Shown here piece after piece: positions 17,557 through 26,124 of a stretch of 49,494 nt of DNA (positions within the stretch are counted from its first letter, which is position 1; every line of letters begins with the position of its first letter). The stretch covers positions 1 through 49,494 of the forward strand of contig JADLGB010000167.1 of NCBI GenBank assembly GCA_020849535.1. Direction: 5' to 3'. The translations under genes and the position numbers were made by a program. The notes beneath the pieces were generated by a model. It searched no databases and was not told the DNA's origin. It saw only the letters and a program-made list of their open reading frames with translations. This DNA is from Candidatus Hydrogenedentota bacterium (GTDB lineage: Bacteria; Hydrogenedentota; Hydrogenedentia; Hydrogenedentales; SLHB01).

Positions 17557-19020
17557 CTACTCATACTCTTGCCAGTGGAGAACGTGGATCGTTTCATCTG
17601 AACGATCGATCACAGCTCCCACGCCCACACAAACCGCTCCGCCGTCGATCACGCCGTACGAGCGCACCTTGAACACGTCGGAACGCGCCGTCATCATTTC
17701 GTAGCACTGCTTCAATTTGTCTACCGACATGCCGTTCACGTCCAGCAGATCAATGACCGTCGTGAACCCGCCTGCCCGCGTGTCCCGCTCGCGCACGATG
17801 GCCTCCGCCAAGGTCTCGTCCATGCCCGGCAGGCACGCGAGCACCTCATACGGCGCCGTATTGATGTTGATCAGCCCTTTGCGTACGTCCTCTTTGCTGA
17901 TCGTCGCCAGGTCGGCAATCTTGCGCACGGCGCTCTCATCAAAGGCCTTTTGCCCCGTGCCCTTGGCTACCGCCTTGGGCTGCTCCTTGGACTTCTCGGA
18001 ATCCTTGGGCTCTTCCCCTTCAGCATTTTGACCAGGCTTCTCTTCCTTGCCGCCTTCCTTCGCATTGCCCTTGCCCGACGATGCCTTTTGCTCGTCTTTC
18101 TTTTCGTCCTTCTTCTCGTCCTTCTTCCCTTGGGAAGGCTTCTCGTTCTCCTGAGGAGCGGGCTGTTCCTGCTTCTCCCGTCTCCGGTCGCCTTCCTGCG
18201 GTTGTTCCTGTGTCATCTCGACGAGTTCCACCTCGAGCAGATCGAGCACACTCGAGAACCCGCCGCTCTCACGACGGGCAACGATGGAGTCCGCCTGCTG
18301 CTGCGAGACGTCCTTGATCTCCTGCGTGATGGTTTCCGCGTCATCCTGCGTCAGATCGACTCGCGCATTCCCCTCCGCCGACAGATCGAGCGAAGCGGAC
18401 CACGTGGTCAGGTAACGCGACAGGCCACCGTCCAGCCACCCATCCGCGTTATCCGGGGGCCAGCTCTGGTCGCCATCATTCTCGTTGGCATCGAGAAGAC
18501 CGTTTTCATTCTGGTCTTCTCCATACAGCGTAATCGCGTCAATGCCCTCGATCTGAAGCAGGTCCTTCAGATCGCGGAAAGGCTCCTGACCCCGAATGGC
18601 CACGATAGCCTCGGCCAGGCCGCTCTCCATTTCCGGCAACTTGTCCAGGACCGTCGCCTCCACGACATTGATATTGAGTTTCGACGACTCATCTTCCATC
18701 CCATAGACGGGCGCTCCATCCTCATCCATGCCTGCGTAGAGGGTATACGTGCCTTCTCCGAGGGTCGCGTTTACATCGACCGATTCCGCGTCATCGCGCA
18801 GCAGTTGCTGCTCTTCGACCGTCCCCGCCTCATTGGCCAGATCCGCAATACTCTTCTCCACACCCGCCCGCGCCAGGAAGAAGGCCTTCGTAGTCTGTGC
18901 GGTCGCGGCAGTCTCCTGCACGCGGAGGTGGCCCCGGAACGCCATCTCGAGGGCGATTCCGGACAATAGCACCATCACCCAGAGCACGAAGATCAGTGCT
19001 ATGCCATCGTTGCGTCGCAT
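17557..19020 (-). CDS. gspK: Type II secretion minor pseudopilin GspK
   Basis: This 487-residue minor pseudopilin has the prepilin-like N-terminus GIALIFVLWVMVLLSGIALEM, lacking the usual +5 glutamate as GspK does. It also has the ELNI-equivalent SSKLNINVVEA and GspK helix-hairpin-helix-like segments (FRDLKDLLQIEGI and LININTAPYEVLACLPGMDETLAEAIV). A stretch with an EF-hand-like run of acidic and Asn residues (169-184, DQNENGLLDANENDGD) may bind calcium. Residues 270-358 are an insertion made almost wholly of Lys, Glu, Gln, Pro and Gly, with a KKDE repeat, and it makes the protein longer than the usual 320 residues. ATG 19020 is chosen because it sits one base after the gspJ stop; the upstream extension overlaps gspJ. 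Confidence 0.88.
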   Translation of the reverse strand: MRRNDGIALIFVLWVMVLLSGIALEMAFRGHLRVQETAATAQTTKAFFLARAGVEKSIADLANEAGTVEEQQLLRDDAESVDVNATLGEGTYTLYAGMDEDGAPVYGMEDESSKLNINVVEATVLDKLPEMESGLAEAIVAIRGQEPFRDLKDLLQIEGIDAITLYGEDQNENGLLDANENDGDQSWPPDNADGWLDGGLSRYLTTWSASLDLSAEGNARVDLTQDDAETITQEIKDVSQQQADSIVARRESGGFSSVLDLLEVELVEMTQEQPQEGDRRREKQEQPAPQENEKPSQGKKDEKKDEKKDEQKASSGKGNAKEGGKEEKPGQNAEGEEPKDSEKSKEQPKAVAKGTGQKAFDESAVRKIADLATISKEDVRKGLININTAPYEVLACLPGMDETLAEAIVRERDTRAGGFTTVIDLLDVNGMSVDKLKQCYEMMTARSDVFKVRSYGVIDGGAVCVGVGAVIDRSDETIHVLHWQEYE

Positions 19021-19021
19021 G

Positions 19022-19639
19022 TTACTGACTGCCCATGACCGGGACCGTCGTTTCGAGTACGAGCGGGTTCTCGATCTCATCTTCATCCACCACGGTAATC
19101 TGGATATACACCGCTACGGGAAGCTCTTCTTCATCATCCCAACCCGATTGCCAGTACAGTCCGTCGTAGAATTCGAGATTCAACGCTGCCACGTAAGGGC
19201 CGGCCAGCGTCACCGCGCCTCCCTCGAGCGGGTCCTCGTCCATACTCGGATCCTCGCGGCGCAGCAGCCACGCGTAATCCGTATCCGGGTCGTTTTCGAT
19301 GTAATAACCCACTTCGCACCGGCCCACCGGCGCACTATCTTCCTCGGTGAATCGCGGCAGCTTGGCCGTCACGAAATCAATCGTGTCCGAATCGAGACCC
19401 TCATACTGTTCATCCAGCGAGACCAGGAAATACTCCTCCGAAAGGATCGCCGCGCGAATATCGTTGGCCATGGATTGGAGCGCGGCCTGGCCGCGTGCCG
19501 CCATGGCGTTGTAGCGCTTCGACTTTTCCCCGGCGCGCATGCCCGCGTTCAGCACCGCGAATCCACCCGTTGTAAGCAGCACCAGCATGGTCGTCGCGAC
19601 CAGCAGTTCCACCAGCGTGAATCCCTGCCGCATCTTCAT
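19022..19639 (-). CDS. gspJ: Type II secretion minor pseudopilin GspJ
   Basis: This 205-residue pseudopilin starts MKMRQGFTLVELLVATTMLV, a clear prepilin peptidase site (G before FTLVE) and hydrophobic stem. The globular part has the GspJ-like AMAARGQAALQSMANDIRAAI helix and several beta strands ending in VLETTVPVMGSQ. GspJ forms the pseudopilus tip with GspI and GspK, which flank it here. ATG 19639 overlaps the gspI stop by ATGA and gives a short leader; a longer in-frame form would add 26 residues inside gspI and is rejected. Confidence 0.87.
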   Translation of the reverse strand: MKMRQGFTLVELLVATTMLVLLTTGGFAVLNAGMRAGEKSKRYNAMAARGQAALQSMANDIRAAILSEEYFLVSLDEQYEGLDSDTIDFVTAKLPRFTEEDSAPVGRCEVGYYIENDPDTDYAWLLRREDPSMDEDPLEGGAVTLAGPYVAALNLEFYDGLYWQSGWDDEEELPVAVYIQITVVDEDEIENPLVLETTVPVMGSQ

Positions 19640-20037
19640 AGGCTGGCCTCCAACACTTCCCGGTCGGCATAAAGTGTTGTCAGCTCGTACTGCTTTTCCA
19701 CATTGCGGGCGGTCCACATCACCGTAACGTGAACCAGCATCAGGCCGTCCTGATCCGCGTCCTCGATCTCCATCTCATAGGAGTGCCGGGGATAGGCTTC
19801 TCCGAAGTCGCCGCTGTCGATCGACGCCGTGAGGGCCCCCTCCGCCAACGTATCCTCCAGGATCCGCTGCGCGAGAAAGACGGCCTGCGTATAATCCAAC
19901 GAATCCGACGCCGAACGCAGCGAAACGCTATACAGCTCGACGCACGCCATGACCCCCACCGAAAAGATGGTCATGGCCGCGACAAGCTCCGTCAGCGAGA
20001 ACCCCTCACGGAGGCGCTTGCTACGTTTCGTTTTCAT
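19636..20037 (-). CDS. gspI: Type II secretion minor pseudopilin GspI
   Basis: This 133-residue pseudopilin has the N-terminus MKTKRSKRLREGFSLTELVA, followed by a hydrophobic stem and the GspI-like AVFLAQRILEDTLAEGAL helix. The globular domain (YEMEIEDADQDGLMLVHVTVMWTAR) is beta-rich. ATG 20037 is used; it overlaps the end of gspH by 17 bases. Within the tip complex GspI is the centre that GspJ and GspK bind. Length and gene order match the family. Confidence 0.87.
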   Translation of the reverse strand: MKTKRSKRLREGFSLTELVAAMTIFSVGVMACVELYSVSLRSASDSLDYTQAVFLAQRILEDTLAEGALTASIDSGDFGEAYPRHSYEMEIEDADQDGLMLVHVTVMWTARNVEKQYELTTLYADREVLEASL

Positions 20038-20590
20038 GCACGATAACCTCGCCGGATGCACCAAAGACCTCAACCGTGTATATGTCGCCGCCCGGGTCCG
20101 TCAACGCAAGAACGGTATTGTCCGCGCGTCCATCGCTGCGAAACGTGATCACCTGCCAGCCCTCGGACGTCTCGCCCGCCGGCGGGTTCCCCTCGCCAAA
20201 CGTGACCGTAACCTGCATATCCTTCCGAAGCGGCAGCGTGGCCAGCGTTTGAGTGCGCGCCTCCTGGCGTTCTTCCACCCACGGCAGCGCCGCGTCCGAC
20301 AGCGAAACCCAGCACAGGTGCCTTCGCGAATCGATGTTCACCTGCACCGGCTTGTGCCGCGAAATAGCGGATACCGATGCGAAGCGCAGGAGTTCCGTCA
20401 GCTTCTCGCCTTCCGTACGCACCGTATTGCGGCGAAGGGCGCTCACGGCCGACGGGACCACCATGGTGGATAGAAGCGTGATGATGATCAGCACGACCAT
20501 CAACTCCAACAGGGTGAAACCGTGTCGCGGCCGGGTCGCTGCTAAATCCGCTTCAGCGCATCGGGCATATGTGAATCCACTAGACTTCAT
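20021..20590 (-). CDS. gspH: Type II secretion minor pseudopilin GspH
   Basis: This is a 189-residue pseudopilin. After a 24-residue leader it has the cleavage site GFTLLELMVVLIIITLL and then the GspH/FimT-type domain: LTELLRFASVSAISRHKPVQVNID, HLCWVSL and a C-terminal strand set ending in EVFGASGEVIVHENET. GspH joins the major pilin to the tip complex. ATG 20590 overlaps the stop of gspG by 11 bases. The leader is long and contains Cys and Arg; a shorter start was not found in frame. Confidence 0.85.
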   Translation of the reverse strand: MKSSGFTYARCAEADLAATRPRHGFTLLELMVVLIIITLLSTMVVPSAVSALRRNTVRTEGEKLTELLRFASVSAISRHKPVQVNIDSRRHLCWVSLSDAALPWVEERQEARTQTLATLPLRKDMQVTVTFGEGNPPAGETSEGWQVITFRSDGRADNTVLALTDPGGDIYTVEVFGASGEVIVHENET

Positions 20591-21032
20591 TGTCCTCTTC
20601 GACCCAACTCGTGATGTCGACGTCGTAGCCTTCGCCGCCTTCCTGCTTGTCTCTCCCGTATGACCAGACCTCGTACGGCTGCGAGGTGTGCGTGCCGGGG
20701 CTTTCATAGCCGTACGGCTCGCCCCACGGGTCCGGTGGAATCGGCTTCTTCGAATACGGGCCCTTCCATTTCTCCTCGTCCTCACTCGGCGCGCGATACA
20801 AGGCGTCCAGACCCTGGTCGGTCGTGGGGTACTGGCCCATGTCCAGGTAGTATTGGTCCAGGAGTGCTTCGATGCTCGCCACGTCCGCTCTCGCCTTGGT
20901 CTGCTTGGCGTCATCTGATTTCCCGACCACATTAGGCACGATTACGGTGACGAGCAGGGCAAGGATGATCAACACAACCATCAATTCGATCAGCGTGAAT
21001 CCCTCTTGCCTGCGTCTCAGGTCCTTTCGCAT
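20580..21032 (-). CDS. gspG: Type II secretion major pseudopilin GspG
   Basis: This 150-residue major pseudopilin begins MRKDLRRRQEGFTLIELMVV and has the signature GspG region: ADVASIEALLDQYYLDMGQYPTTDQGLDALYRAP, then KGPY, DPWGEPYGYESPG and a C-terminal calcium-loop-like acidic tail (GYDVDITSWVEEDNEV). These are the strongest family marks in the operon. The start at 21032 lies 11 bases after the gspF stop. It forms the shaft of the pseudopilus that pushes cargo through the secretin. It needs a GspO-type prepilin peptidase, which is not encoded in this window. Confidence 0.94.
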   Translation of the reverse strand: MRKDLRRRQEGFTLIELMVVLIILALLVTVIVPNVVGKSDDAKQTKARADVASIEALLDQYYLDMGQYPTTDQGLDALYRAPSEDEEKWKGPYSKKPIPPDPWGEPYGYESPGTHTSQPYEVWSYGRDKQEGGEGYDVDITSWVEEDNEV

Positions 21033-21043
21033 ACGTTCCGCTC

Positions 21044-22252
21044 CTATCGCATTACCGTACTCAGTTGGAAAATGGGCAATATCATGGAAACCAGAATGAA
21101 GCCTACAATCGCGGCCACAAATAGAATGAGGGCCGGCGCCAGCAGGCTCATCATGACTTTGGTAGATGCGGCGGTCTCGCGGTCGTACGCCTCCGCCAGA
21201 CGGACCAGCATCTGGTCCAAATACCCCGTCTCTTCTCCGGTCGCGACCATCTGGACCGACAAGGGGGTGAAGATCCCCGATTGCTTGAGCAGGTCCGACA
21301 GACGCTCGCCCGTGCTGATGCGCGAGGTCATCTCGCGCACGGTGATCGCCATGGCCTGGTTCTGGAGGACCGGCTGGACAATCCGCAGCGCCTCCACAAT
21401 GGAGATGCCCGCGTGCGTCAGGGTGCCCAACAGCCGGGTGAACCGCGCAATCTCGAGGTTGCGTACCAGTGTGCCCAGCCACGGCACGCGCAACTTGAAG
21501 CGGTCGAACGCGAGCCGGACCTTGGGCGATCGCAACGCCACGCGAATGCCCACCGCCGCCGCGGCGAACATCACGATCAGCAACACGGTGTGGTCCGTAG
21601 AGAAATGAGAGATGGCGAGAAGGATTCGGGTCGGCGTCGGCAGGGCCTCGCCCGCCGTCTCAAAGATAGACTCCAACCGTGGAATGAAGAACATCACCAG
21701 AATGATGGCAGACAGGATTCCCAGCACAAGCACCAGTGCGGGATAGGCCAGCGCCGCCTGAACCTCCCCCTTCAGGGATTCTTCCTTTTCGTAGAGGTCG
21801 GACAACTGCTGCAACTGTTCGTCCAGCGAACCGCCCATCTCGCCGACGCGCACCATGCTCGTGAGCAGCGGGGGAAACACTTCCGGGTGTTGCGCCAAGG
21901 CGTCGGCAAAGGTGCTGCCTCCCTGGACCGCCTCCGTGACCTCGCCAAGAATGCGTTTGGCCTTCGGATCGCGTGATTGCTCCGCGAGGACCGCCAACCC
22001 CTTGATCACCGGCGACCCGGATGCCGAAAGCGTGGCGAGCTGCCTCGTAAAGGTGGCCAGGCGGATGGCCCGGCCGCCCAGTTGCAGCGAAAAACCCGCC
22101 CGGGGCGTCCGCTCCGCCTGCTCCTGCAAGTCGAGAGGGTGCTGTCCGCGTTCGATGAGACGGTGGAGCGCCTCTCGGCGATTCGCGGCAACAATAGTCC
22201 CCTCCACGAGGGCGCTTTCTTGCCCCAGGACTTTATACGAGTATGTGGGCAT
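21044..22252 (-). CDS. gspF: Type II secretion inner-membrane platform protein GspF
   Basis: This 402-residue polytopic protein is of normal GspF length. It starts MPTYSYKVLGQESALVEGTI and contains two T2SSF domains. The first has FTRQLATLSASGSPVIKGLAVLAEQ and the second FTRLLGTLTHAGISIVEALRI, each followed by membrane helices. It ends in a membrane segment with ILPIFQLSTVMR, the usual GspF terminus. GspF sits in the centre of the platform and couples the GspE ATPase to pilin assembly. ATG 22252 has AGGGGA just upstream; a longer form adds 44 residues of unlikely composition and is rejected. It is separated from gspE by 243 bases, unlike the other tightly packed genes. Confidence 0.94.
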   Translation of the reverse strand: MPTYSYKVLGQESALVEGTIVAANRREALHRLIERGQHPLDLQEQAERTPRAGFSLQLGGRAIRLATFTRQLATLSASGSPVIKGLAVLAEQSRDPKAKRILGEVTEAVQGGSTFADALAQHPEVFPPLLTSMVRVGEMGGSLDEQLQQLSDLYEKEESLKGEVQAALAYPALVLVLGILSAIILVMFFIPRLESIFETAGEALPTPTRILLAISHFSTDHTVLLIVMFAAAAVGIRVALRSPKVRLAFDRFKLRVPWLGTLVRNLEIARFTRLLGTLTHAGISIVEALRIVQPVLQNQAMAITVREMTSRISTGERLSDLLKQSGIFTPLSVQMVATGEETGYLDQMLVRLAEAYDRETAASTKVMMSLLAPALILFVAAIVGFILVSMILPIFQLSTVMR

Positions 22253-22495
22253 CGGTCCCCTGCGCCAGTACCGGATACCGGTCCCTAAGCAATTGTCCGA
22301 GAAGTACCTACAACAGTGAATGCCGTTCGCGCGCGTCAGGTGTGTGTGTGCTTCCACCCTCGGCCCGCCTCCGCAGGCAAACACTACCGCTTAAATGACG
22401 TTTCACAGGGCAAAATGGTGACGTAATACTTTGCGTGCCATCGTGAACGCGCATTCCTGCACCGCGAGCGATGACTTTCAGTGCCCTCCGCGGAC
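22253..22495. other. Gene-free gap between gspE and gspF
   Basis: This gap of 243 bases interrupts an otherwise compact operon. No open reading frame with family features, no clear hairpin terminator and no convincing sigma70 promoter is seen on the minus strand. It includes a short CA-rich run near 22345. It may hold a promoter or mRNA processing site for the gspF-D part, but nothing proves this. Confidence 0.4.
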
Positions 22496-24184
22496 TCACG
22501 CGTCCAGTCCCGTCTCCTCGGACTGCTCGCCCAAGTATGTGGCCCGGATGACCTCGTCAGGTGTCGTGATGCCCTGGGCGACCTTCTCCCACCCGACTTG
22601 CCGCATGGTCCTCATCCTTGGTGACACGTATTTGCGGACCTCCGATCCCGGAGCCCGCTCTAGGATGAACTTGCGAATCATCTCGTCCACAAGCATCAAC
22701 TCGCTGATCGCGGTGCGGCTGCGGAATCCTGTGCCGCCGCACTCGCTGCAACCCTTTCCCTGATAAAGAGTAGGCGTGATGCCCTCGCCGAGTTCCCTCC
22801 GGATATGCTCCATCACCAACTCGGTGGGCTCGACGCGTTCCCGGCACACCGTACACACCTTGCGCACAAGGCGTTGCGCGAGCACGCCCCGCACTGCCGA
22901 GGCGATCAGGTAAGGCTGAATTCCCATATCCAGCAGCCGTGCCATGGACTCGGGCGCGTCGTTGGTGTGCAACGAACTGAGCACCAGGTGCCCCGTCAGC
23001 GCCGACCGGATAGCGATTTCGGCCGTCTCGCTGTCGCGAATCTCGCCTACCATGATAACGTCCGGATCCTGCCGGACGATGGCACGCAGTCCCGTGGCGA
23101 ACGTCAATCCGCGCTTGGGCCGCACCGGAATCTGATTCACGCCCTCCAGTTCGTATTCCACCGGGTCCTCAATGGTGATGAACTTGCGCTCCGGCGTAAA
23201 AATGGTGGCCAGCGCGGCATACAGCGTGCTGGTCTTGCCGCTCCCTGTGGGCCCGCAGACAAGCACGATGCCATGCGGGTACTCCAAAAGGCGCTGGAAA
23301 CGCCGCAGCAGGTCCTCGTCAAATCCGAGGGTTTCCATGCCCATCAGAAACGATGTCTTATCCAGCAGGCGCATGACCACGCACTCGCCGTAGATCGTGG
23401 GAACCGTCGCCACGCGGACATCCACCTCGCGCCCCTCGAAGTTGAGTTCGATGTGGCCATCCTGGGGCACGAACCGCTCCGCGATGTTCATGTCGGCCAT
23501 GATTTTCACGCGCGAGATGATGGCGTCCTGCAGGTGCTTGGGAGGGGCCGGCATCTCGTGCAGGATGCCGTCGATCCGGTACTTCACCTTCACCACGCTG
23601 TCAAACGGCTCGATGTGAATATCGCTCGCGCGATCGCGAATCGCCCGCACAACAATCAGGTTTACCAGGTTGACCACCGTCGGCTCGCTGGCAATCTCGC
23701 GCAGGTGCCCCACTTGGGTATTGTCCGCCGCGTCTTCATGTCCGGGCTTTTCCAGGTGCTTGATCATCCGCTCCACGGAATGGCCGTAGAACGTCTGCAT
23801 GGCGGCCGCCATGTCGCTCTCCGAGCAGATGGCGCGTTCCACCTGCTTTCCCGTGAGGATTTCGATGTGCTCGACTGTCTGGAAGTCGAACGGATTGGCC
23901 ATGGCCAGAACCAGGCGGTCACCTTCTAGGGCCACCGGAATCACGCGCGCCTTGTTGATGAGTTCGGATGGGATTTCCCCGGCGGCAGTCCGGTCGATGG
24001 TTTCTTCAGAGAGGTCTATGAAGCGAATACCGAGTGAGGATGCGAGTTCCTGGAGCGCGCTGACTTCATCGGGCCAACCTTGGGCCATGAGGCACTTGCC
24101 CAAGTTCTCGCCCGTCCTGCGGTGCCGGTCCAACGCTTCTTGCACGACATTCCCCTGGATCGTACGCAATGTCTGGACTCCCAA
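22496..24184 (-). CDS. gspE: Type II secretion ATPase GspE
   Basis: This 562-residue secretion ATPase has an N-terminal MshEN/GspE-N type region (1-140), the Walker A GPTGSGKTS (311-319), the Asp box, Walker B DPDVIMVGEIRD (373-384), the His box SSLHTND (403-409), and a four-cysteine zinc site with CTVC (444-447) and CSEC (479-482). All catalytic elements are intact. It powers pseudopilus growth from the cytoplasmic face through GspL and GspF. The start codon appears to be TTG at 24184, because an in-frame stop lies seven codons upstream and no ATG fits; the ribosome-binding site is weak (CCAGG), so an internal GTG is possible. It is the first gene of the secretion operon. Confidence 0.94.
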   Translation of the reverse strand: MGVQTLRTIQGNVVQEALDRHRRTGENLGKCLMAQGWPDEVSALQELASSLGIRFIDLSEETIDRTAAGEIPSELINKARVIPVALEGDRLVLAMANPFDFQTVEHIEILTGKQVERAICSESDMAAAMQTFYGHSVERMIKHLEKPGHEDAADNTQVGHLREIASEPTVVNLVNLIVVRAIRDRASDIHIEPFDSVVKVKYRIDGILHEMPAPPKHLQDAIISRVKIMADMNIAERFVPQDGHIELNFEGREVDVRVATVPTIYGECVVMRLLDKTSFLMGMETLGFDEDLLRRFQRLLEYPHGIVLVCGPTGSGKTSTLYAALATIFTPERKFITIEDPVEYELEGVNQIPVRPKRGLTFATGLRAIVRQDPDVIMVGEIRDSETAEIAIRSALTGHLVLSSLHTNDAPESMARLLDMGIQPYLIASAVRGVLAQRLVRKVCTVCRERVEPTELVMEHIRRELGEGITPTLYQGKGCSECGGTGFRSRTAISELMLVDEMIRKFILERAPGSEVRKYVSPRMRTMRQVGWEKVAQGITTPDEVIRATYLGEQSEETGLDA

Positions 24185-24545
24185 GTGGTTAGCCTGGATT
24201 TCTCACCAGTGAGTTATGCGGGTCAGGTCAAAACACCCCTCATCTTCGCGCACTACGCGTGAGATTAATGCCTTTTGTCTTATAGAACGATCACGCGAAT
24301 TCTTTATTCAATAATTATCGGAATTCACAGATAGCAACCTTCGGCGCCGCGCGGCTACCCGGCTGTTCCCCGCATCACATCGTAGTAGGCACTCCTTCTT
24401 CCGAGTATGTCCCACGCAGAATAGATTGTCAATAGAGTATTAGGTCTGTGAATACCCCTCATTCGCCTGCCAGCCCTCACGCCCGGAGCGGAAGTGCGAA
24501 TCAACGGCTGAAAGATTGGAAGAATGCCCCAATGCATAGCAAGCG
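24185..24545. other. Intergenic region upstream of gspE
   Basis: This gene-free stretch of about 360 bases lies between gspE and the URO-D family gene, both on the minus strand. The part next to gspE (24265-24325) is notably AT-rich for this genome and holds a possible promoter. The rest shows no open reading frame with family features. The far end abuts the palindromic repeat at 24546-24576. Confidence 0.45.
24281..24311 (-). promoter_or_regulatory. Possible sigma70 promoter for the type II secretion operon
   Basis: On the minus strand TTGAAT (24306-24311) is followed after 19 bases by TCTATA (24281-24286), inside the AT-rich block about 100 bases before gspE. The spacing is longer than the ideal 17 bases, so this is a weak call based on composition and position. 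Confidence 0.3.
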
Positions 24546-24576
24546 CGTGTGGCACAGGCGCCCTCGCCTGTGTCTT
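24546..24576 (+). repeat. Solo copy of the 31-bp palindromic repeat end
   Basis: These 31 bases are identical to the right end (27972-28002) of the element at 27846-28002, and form a hairpin CACAGGCG-CCCT-CGCCTGTG with an 8-bp perfect stem. The last base is the first base of the URO-D gene's stop codon read on the minus strand, so the hairpin lies immediately downstream of that gene and may serve as its terminator or mRNA 3' end. Confidence 0.85.
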
Positions 24577-25748
24577 CAGTGCTTTGCCGGATAGAACCCG
24601 AACTCATACGCGGCGTCGAACATCGCCACGATATTCTCGGGGGGAACGCCGGCCTGGACGTTGTGGCAGTTGTTGAACACGTAGCCACCGCCGGGCATGA
24701 AGGCCTCGACATTTCGTCTGACGTGTTCCCGCACTTCGGCCACCCGCGCCACGGGCAGCACATGTTGCGCGTCGATCCCTCCGCCCCAGAAGGTCAATTG
24801 CCTGCCGTGCCGGCTCTTCAGCTCGCCCGGGTCCATCCCCGCCGCGCTGATCTGCACGGGATTGAGGATATCGATGCCGTTGTCGATCAGATCGGGAATG
24901 TACGCCACGCACGACCCGCACGTGTGGTACCAGATGCGCGCCGTCGTGAGTGACTTGATGTGTTGCACGAGTTGCTTCTGGCGCGGCTTCACCACGGCCC
25001 GGTAGAAGCTTGGGGCGAAGAGTGGTCCTGCCTGACCAGCGAGATCGTCTCCGATCATGATGACGTCCACCAGATCGCCAACCTCGCGCATGAAGGCGGT
25101 GTAATAATCCATCCAGAATTTCAACATGCGGTCGAGCAATGCCTCGCAAAACTCTGGCTCCATCAGCATGTCGGTGAGCCATAGCTCGAGCCCGCGCAAG
25201 TACCAGCAATACTCGTAGACCACCCCGCCGATCCCCGTGCAAATGGCGTAAGGCGTGCGGTCGCGCATCTCCTGGGCTTGCTGCCGTAACCCGCGGAAAC
25301 GCGTCGGGTCCGCGCCGTTCGGGAACGGATAGGACTCCAAATCTTGCAGCCCGGCGTTTGCCAAAGGGTGATGGCTGATGTCCATGAAGAAAGGCTGGTC
25401 ATCCGGCATGGACCAGACCACGCCGAACTCGTCGCGCAGATCATGCCACCGCCGGCCTTCGCGGGTGTTCTGTTCGATACCCCCTTGGAAGCTCTCAGGG
25501 GCGCCCGCAACGAGGTAACGCGTGTCCACGTGAAGGCGCTCCAACACGGCCTCGCACGGTTTGGCCAACTGCTGAACCGGATCCAGGATCTTCACATCAT
25601 CGTGAATACCCAGATGCTCGAGCAGCGCGAGGTAGGGGAGTCGATGGATGCCCGTTTGGAAACCGCCGAAATCAATCGGCACGCGGTCGGGTTCCTCGTG
25701 ATTCAACGCCGCGAGCATGCGCTCGCGCGAAGTCATCGTCTCCTTCAT
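24576..25748 (-). CDS. Uroporphyrinogen decarboxylase (URO-D) family protein, methyltransferase-like branch
   Basis: This 390-residue protein starts MKETMTSRERMLAALNHEEPDRVPIDFGG, the typical opening of the URO-D superfamily branch that includes corrinoid methyltransferases such as MtaA/MtbA. Later it has WYHTCGSCVAYIPDLIDNG, FWGGGIDAQHVLP and GGGYVFNNCHNVQAGVPPENI. The His-x-Cys and the distant Cys match the zinc-binding residues of those methyltransferases rather than the heme enzyme, whose N-terminal substrate motif is absent. The methyl donor and acceptor are unknown, and no corrinoid protein is adjacent. ATG 25748 was chosen over an 18-residue extension because the family opening begins there. 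The gene diverges from the sugar operon, so a role linked to sugar use is possible but unproven. Confidence 0.85.
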   Translation of the reverse strand: MKETMTSRERMLAALNHEEPDRVPIDFGGFQTGIHRLPYLALLEHLGIHDDVKILDPVQQLAKPCEAVLERLHVDTRYLVAGAPESFQGGIEQNTREGRRWHDLRDEFGVVWSMPDDQPFFMDISHHPLANAGLQDLESYPFPNGADPTRFRGLRQQAQEMRDRTPYAICTGIGGVVYEYCWYLRGLELWLTDMLMEPEFCEALLDRMLKFWMDYYTAFMREVGDLVDVIMIGDDLAGQAGPLFAPSFYRAVVKPRQKQLVQHIKSLTTARIWYHTCGSCVAYIPDLIDNGIDILNPVQISAAGMDPGELKSRHGRQLTFWGGGIDAQHVLPVARVAEVREHVRRNVEAFMPGGGYVFNNCHNVQAGVPPENIVAMFDAAYEFGFYPAKH

Positions 25749-26124
25749 CGTGAAACCTTCTCCTCCCGCCGCGCAATACCCAAGAGGGCGAACGACGTGC
25801 AAGCCAACCGATGTTCACGCGCAGTCTTCAGTCCCGATACCCAGGGCTCGAAGGATGACCCCGGCTGGTACTCGCCGCCATGATACTTCTTTTGACCTGG
25901 AAAGGACACTTGTCGTCCAAGGCAATCGCGCCCAAACGTAGCGCCAACGCCTGGAACGAGTGACTGGCTGCCAGGCACGAGATTCAGACCTGCCACCACA
26001 GGACTTCTCGCTACTCCCCGCCATTGAAAAAACACGGGCGGGAGCCTACAATTCGGCGCGTTTTACGGTGCGGGCGGCGTTACGTCCACCGCTTCATTCC
26101 ACCATCGAGGATGCGTGGCCTCCC
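25749..26124. other. Divergent intergenic region, URO-D gene and sugar kinase
   Basis: These 376 bases separate two divergent genes. The right part holds a strong sigma70 promoter for the rightward operon (26024-26052). No promoter of similar quality was found for the leftward gene, and no other gene or hairpin is evident. Confidence 0.5.
26024..26052 (+). promoter_or_regulatory. Sigma70 promoter of the sugar operon
   Basis: TTGAAA (26024-26029), an exact 17-base spacer and TACAAT (26047-26052) match five of six consensus bases in each element. Transcription would start near 26059, giving a leader of about 66 bases before the kinase ATG at 26125. Confidence 0.75.
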
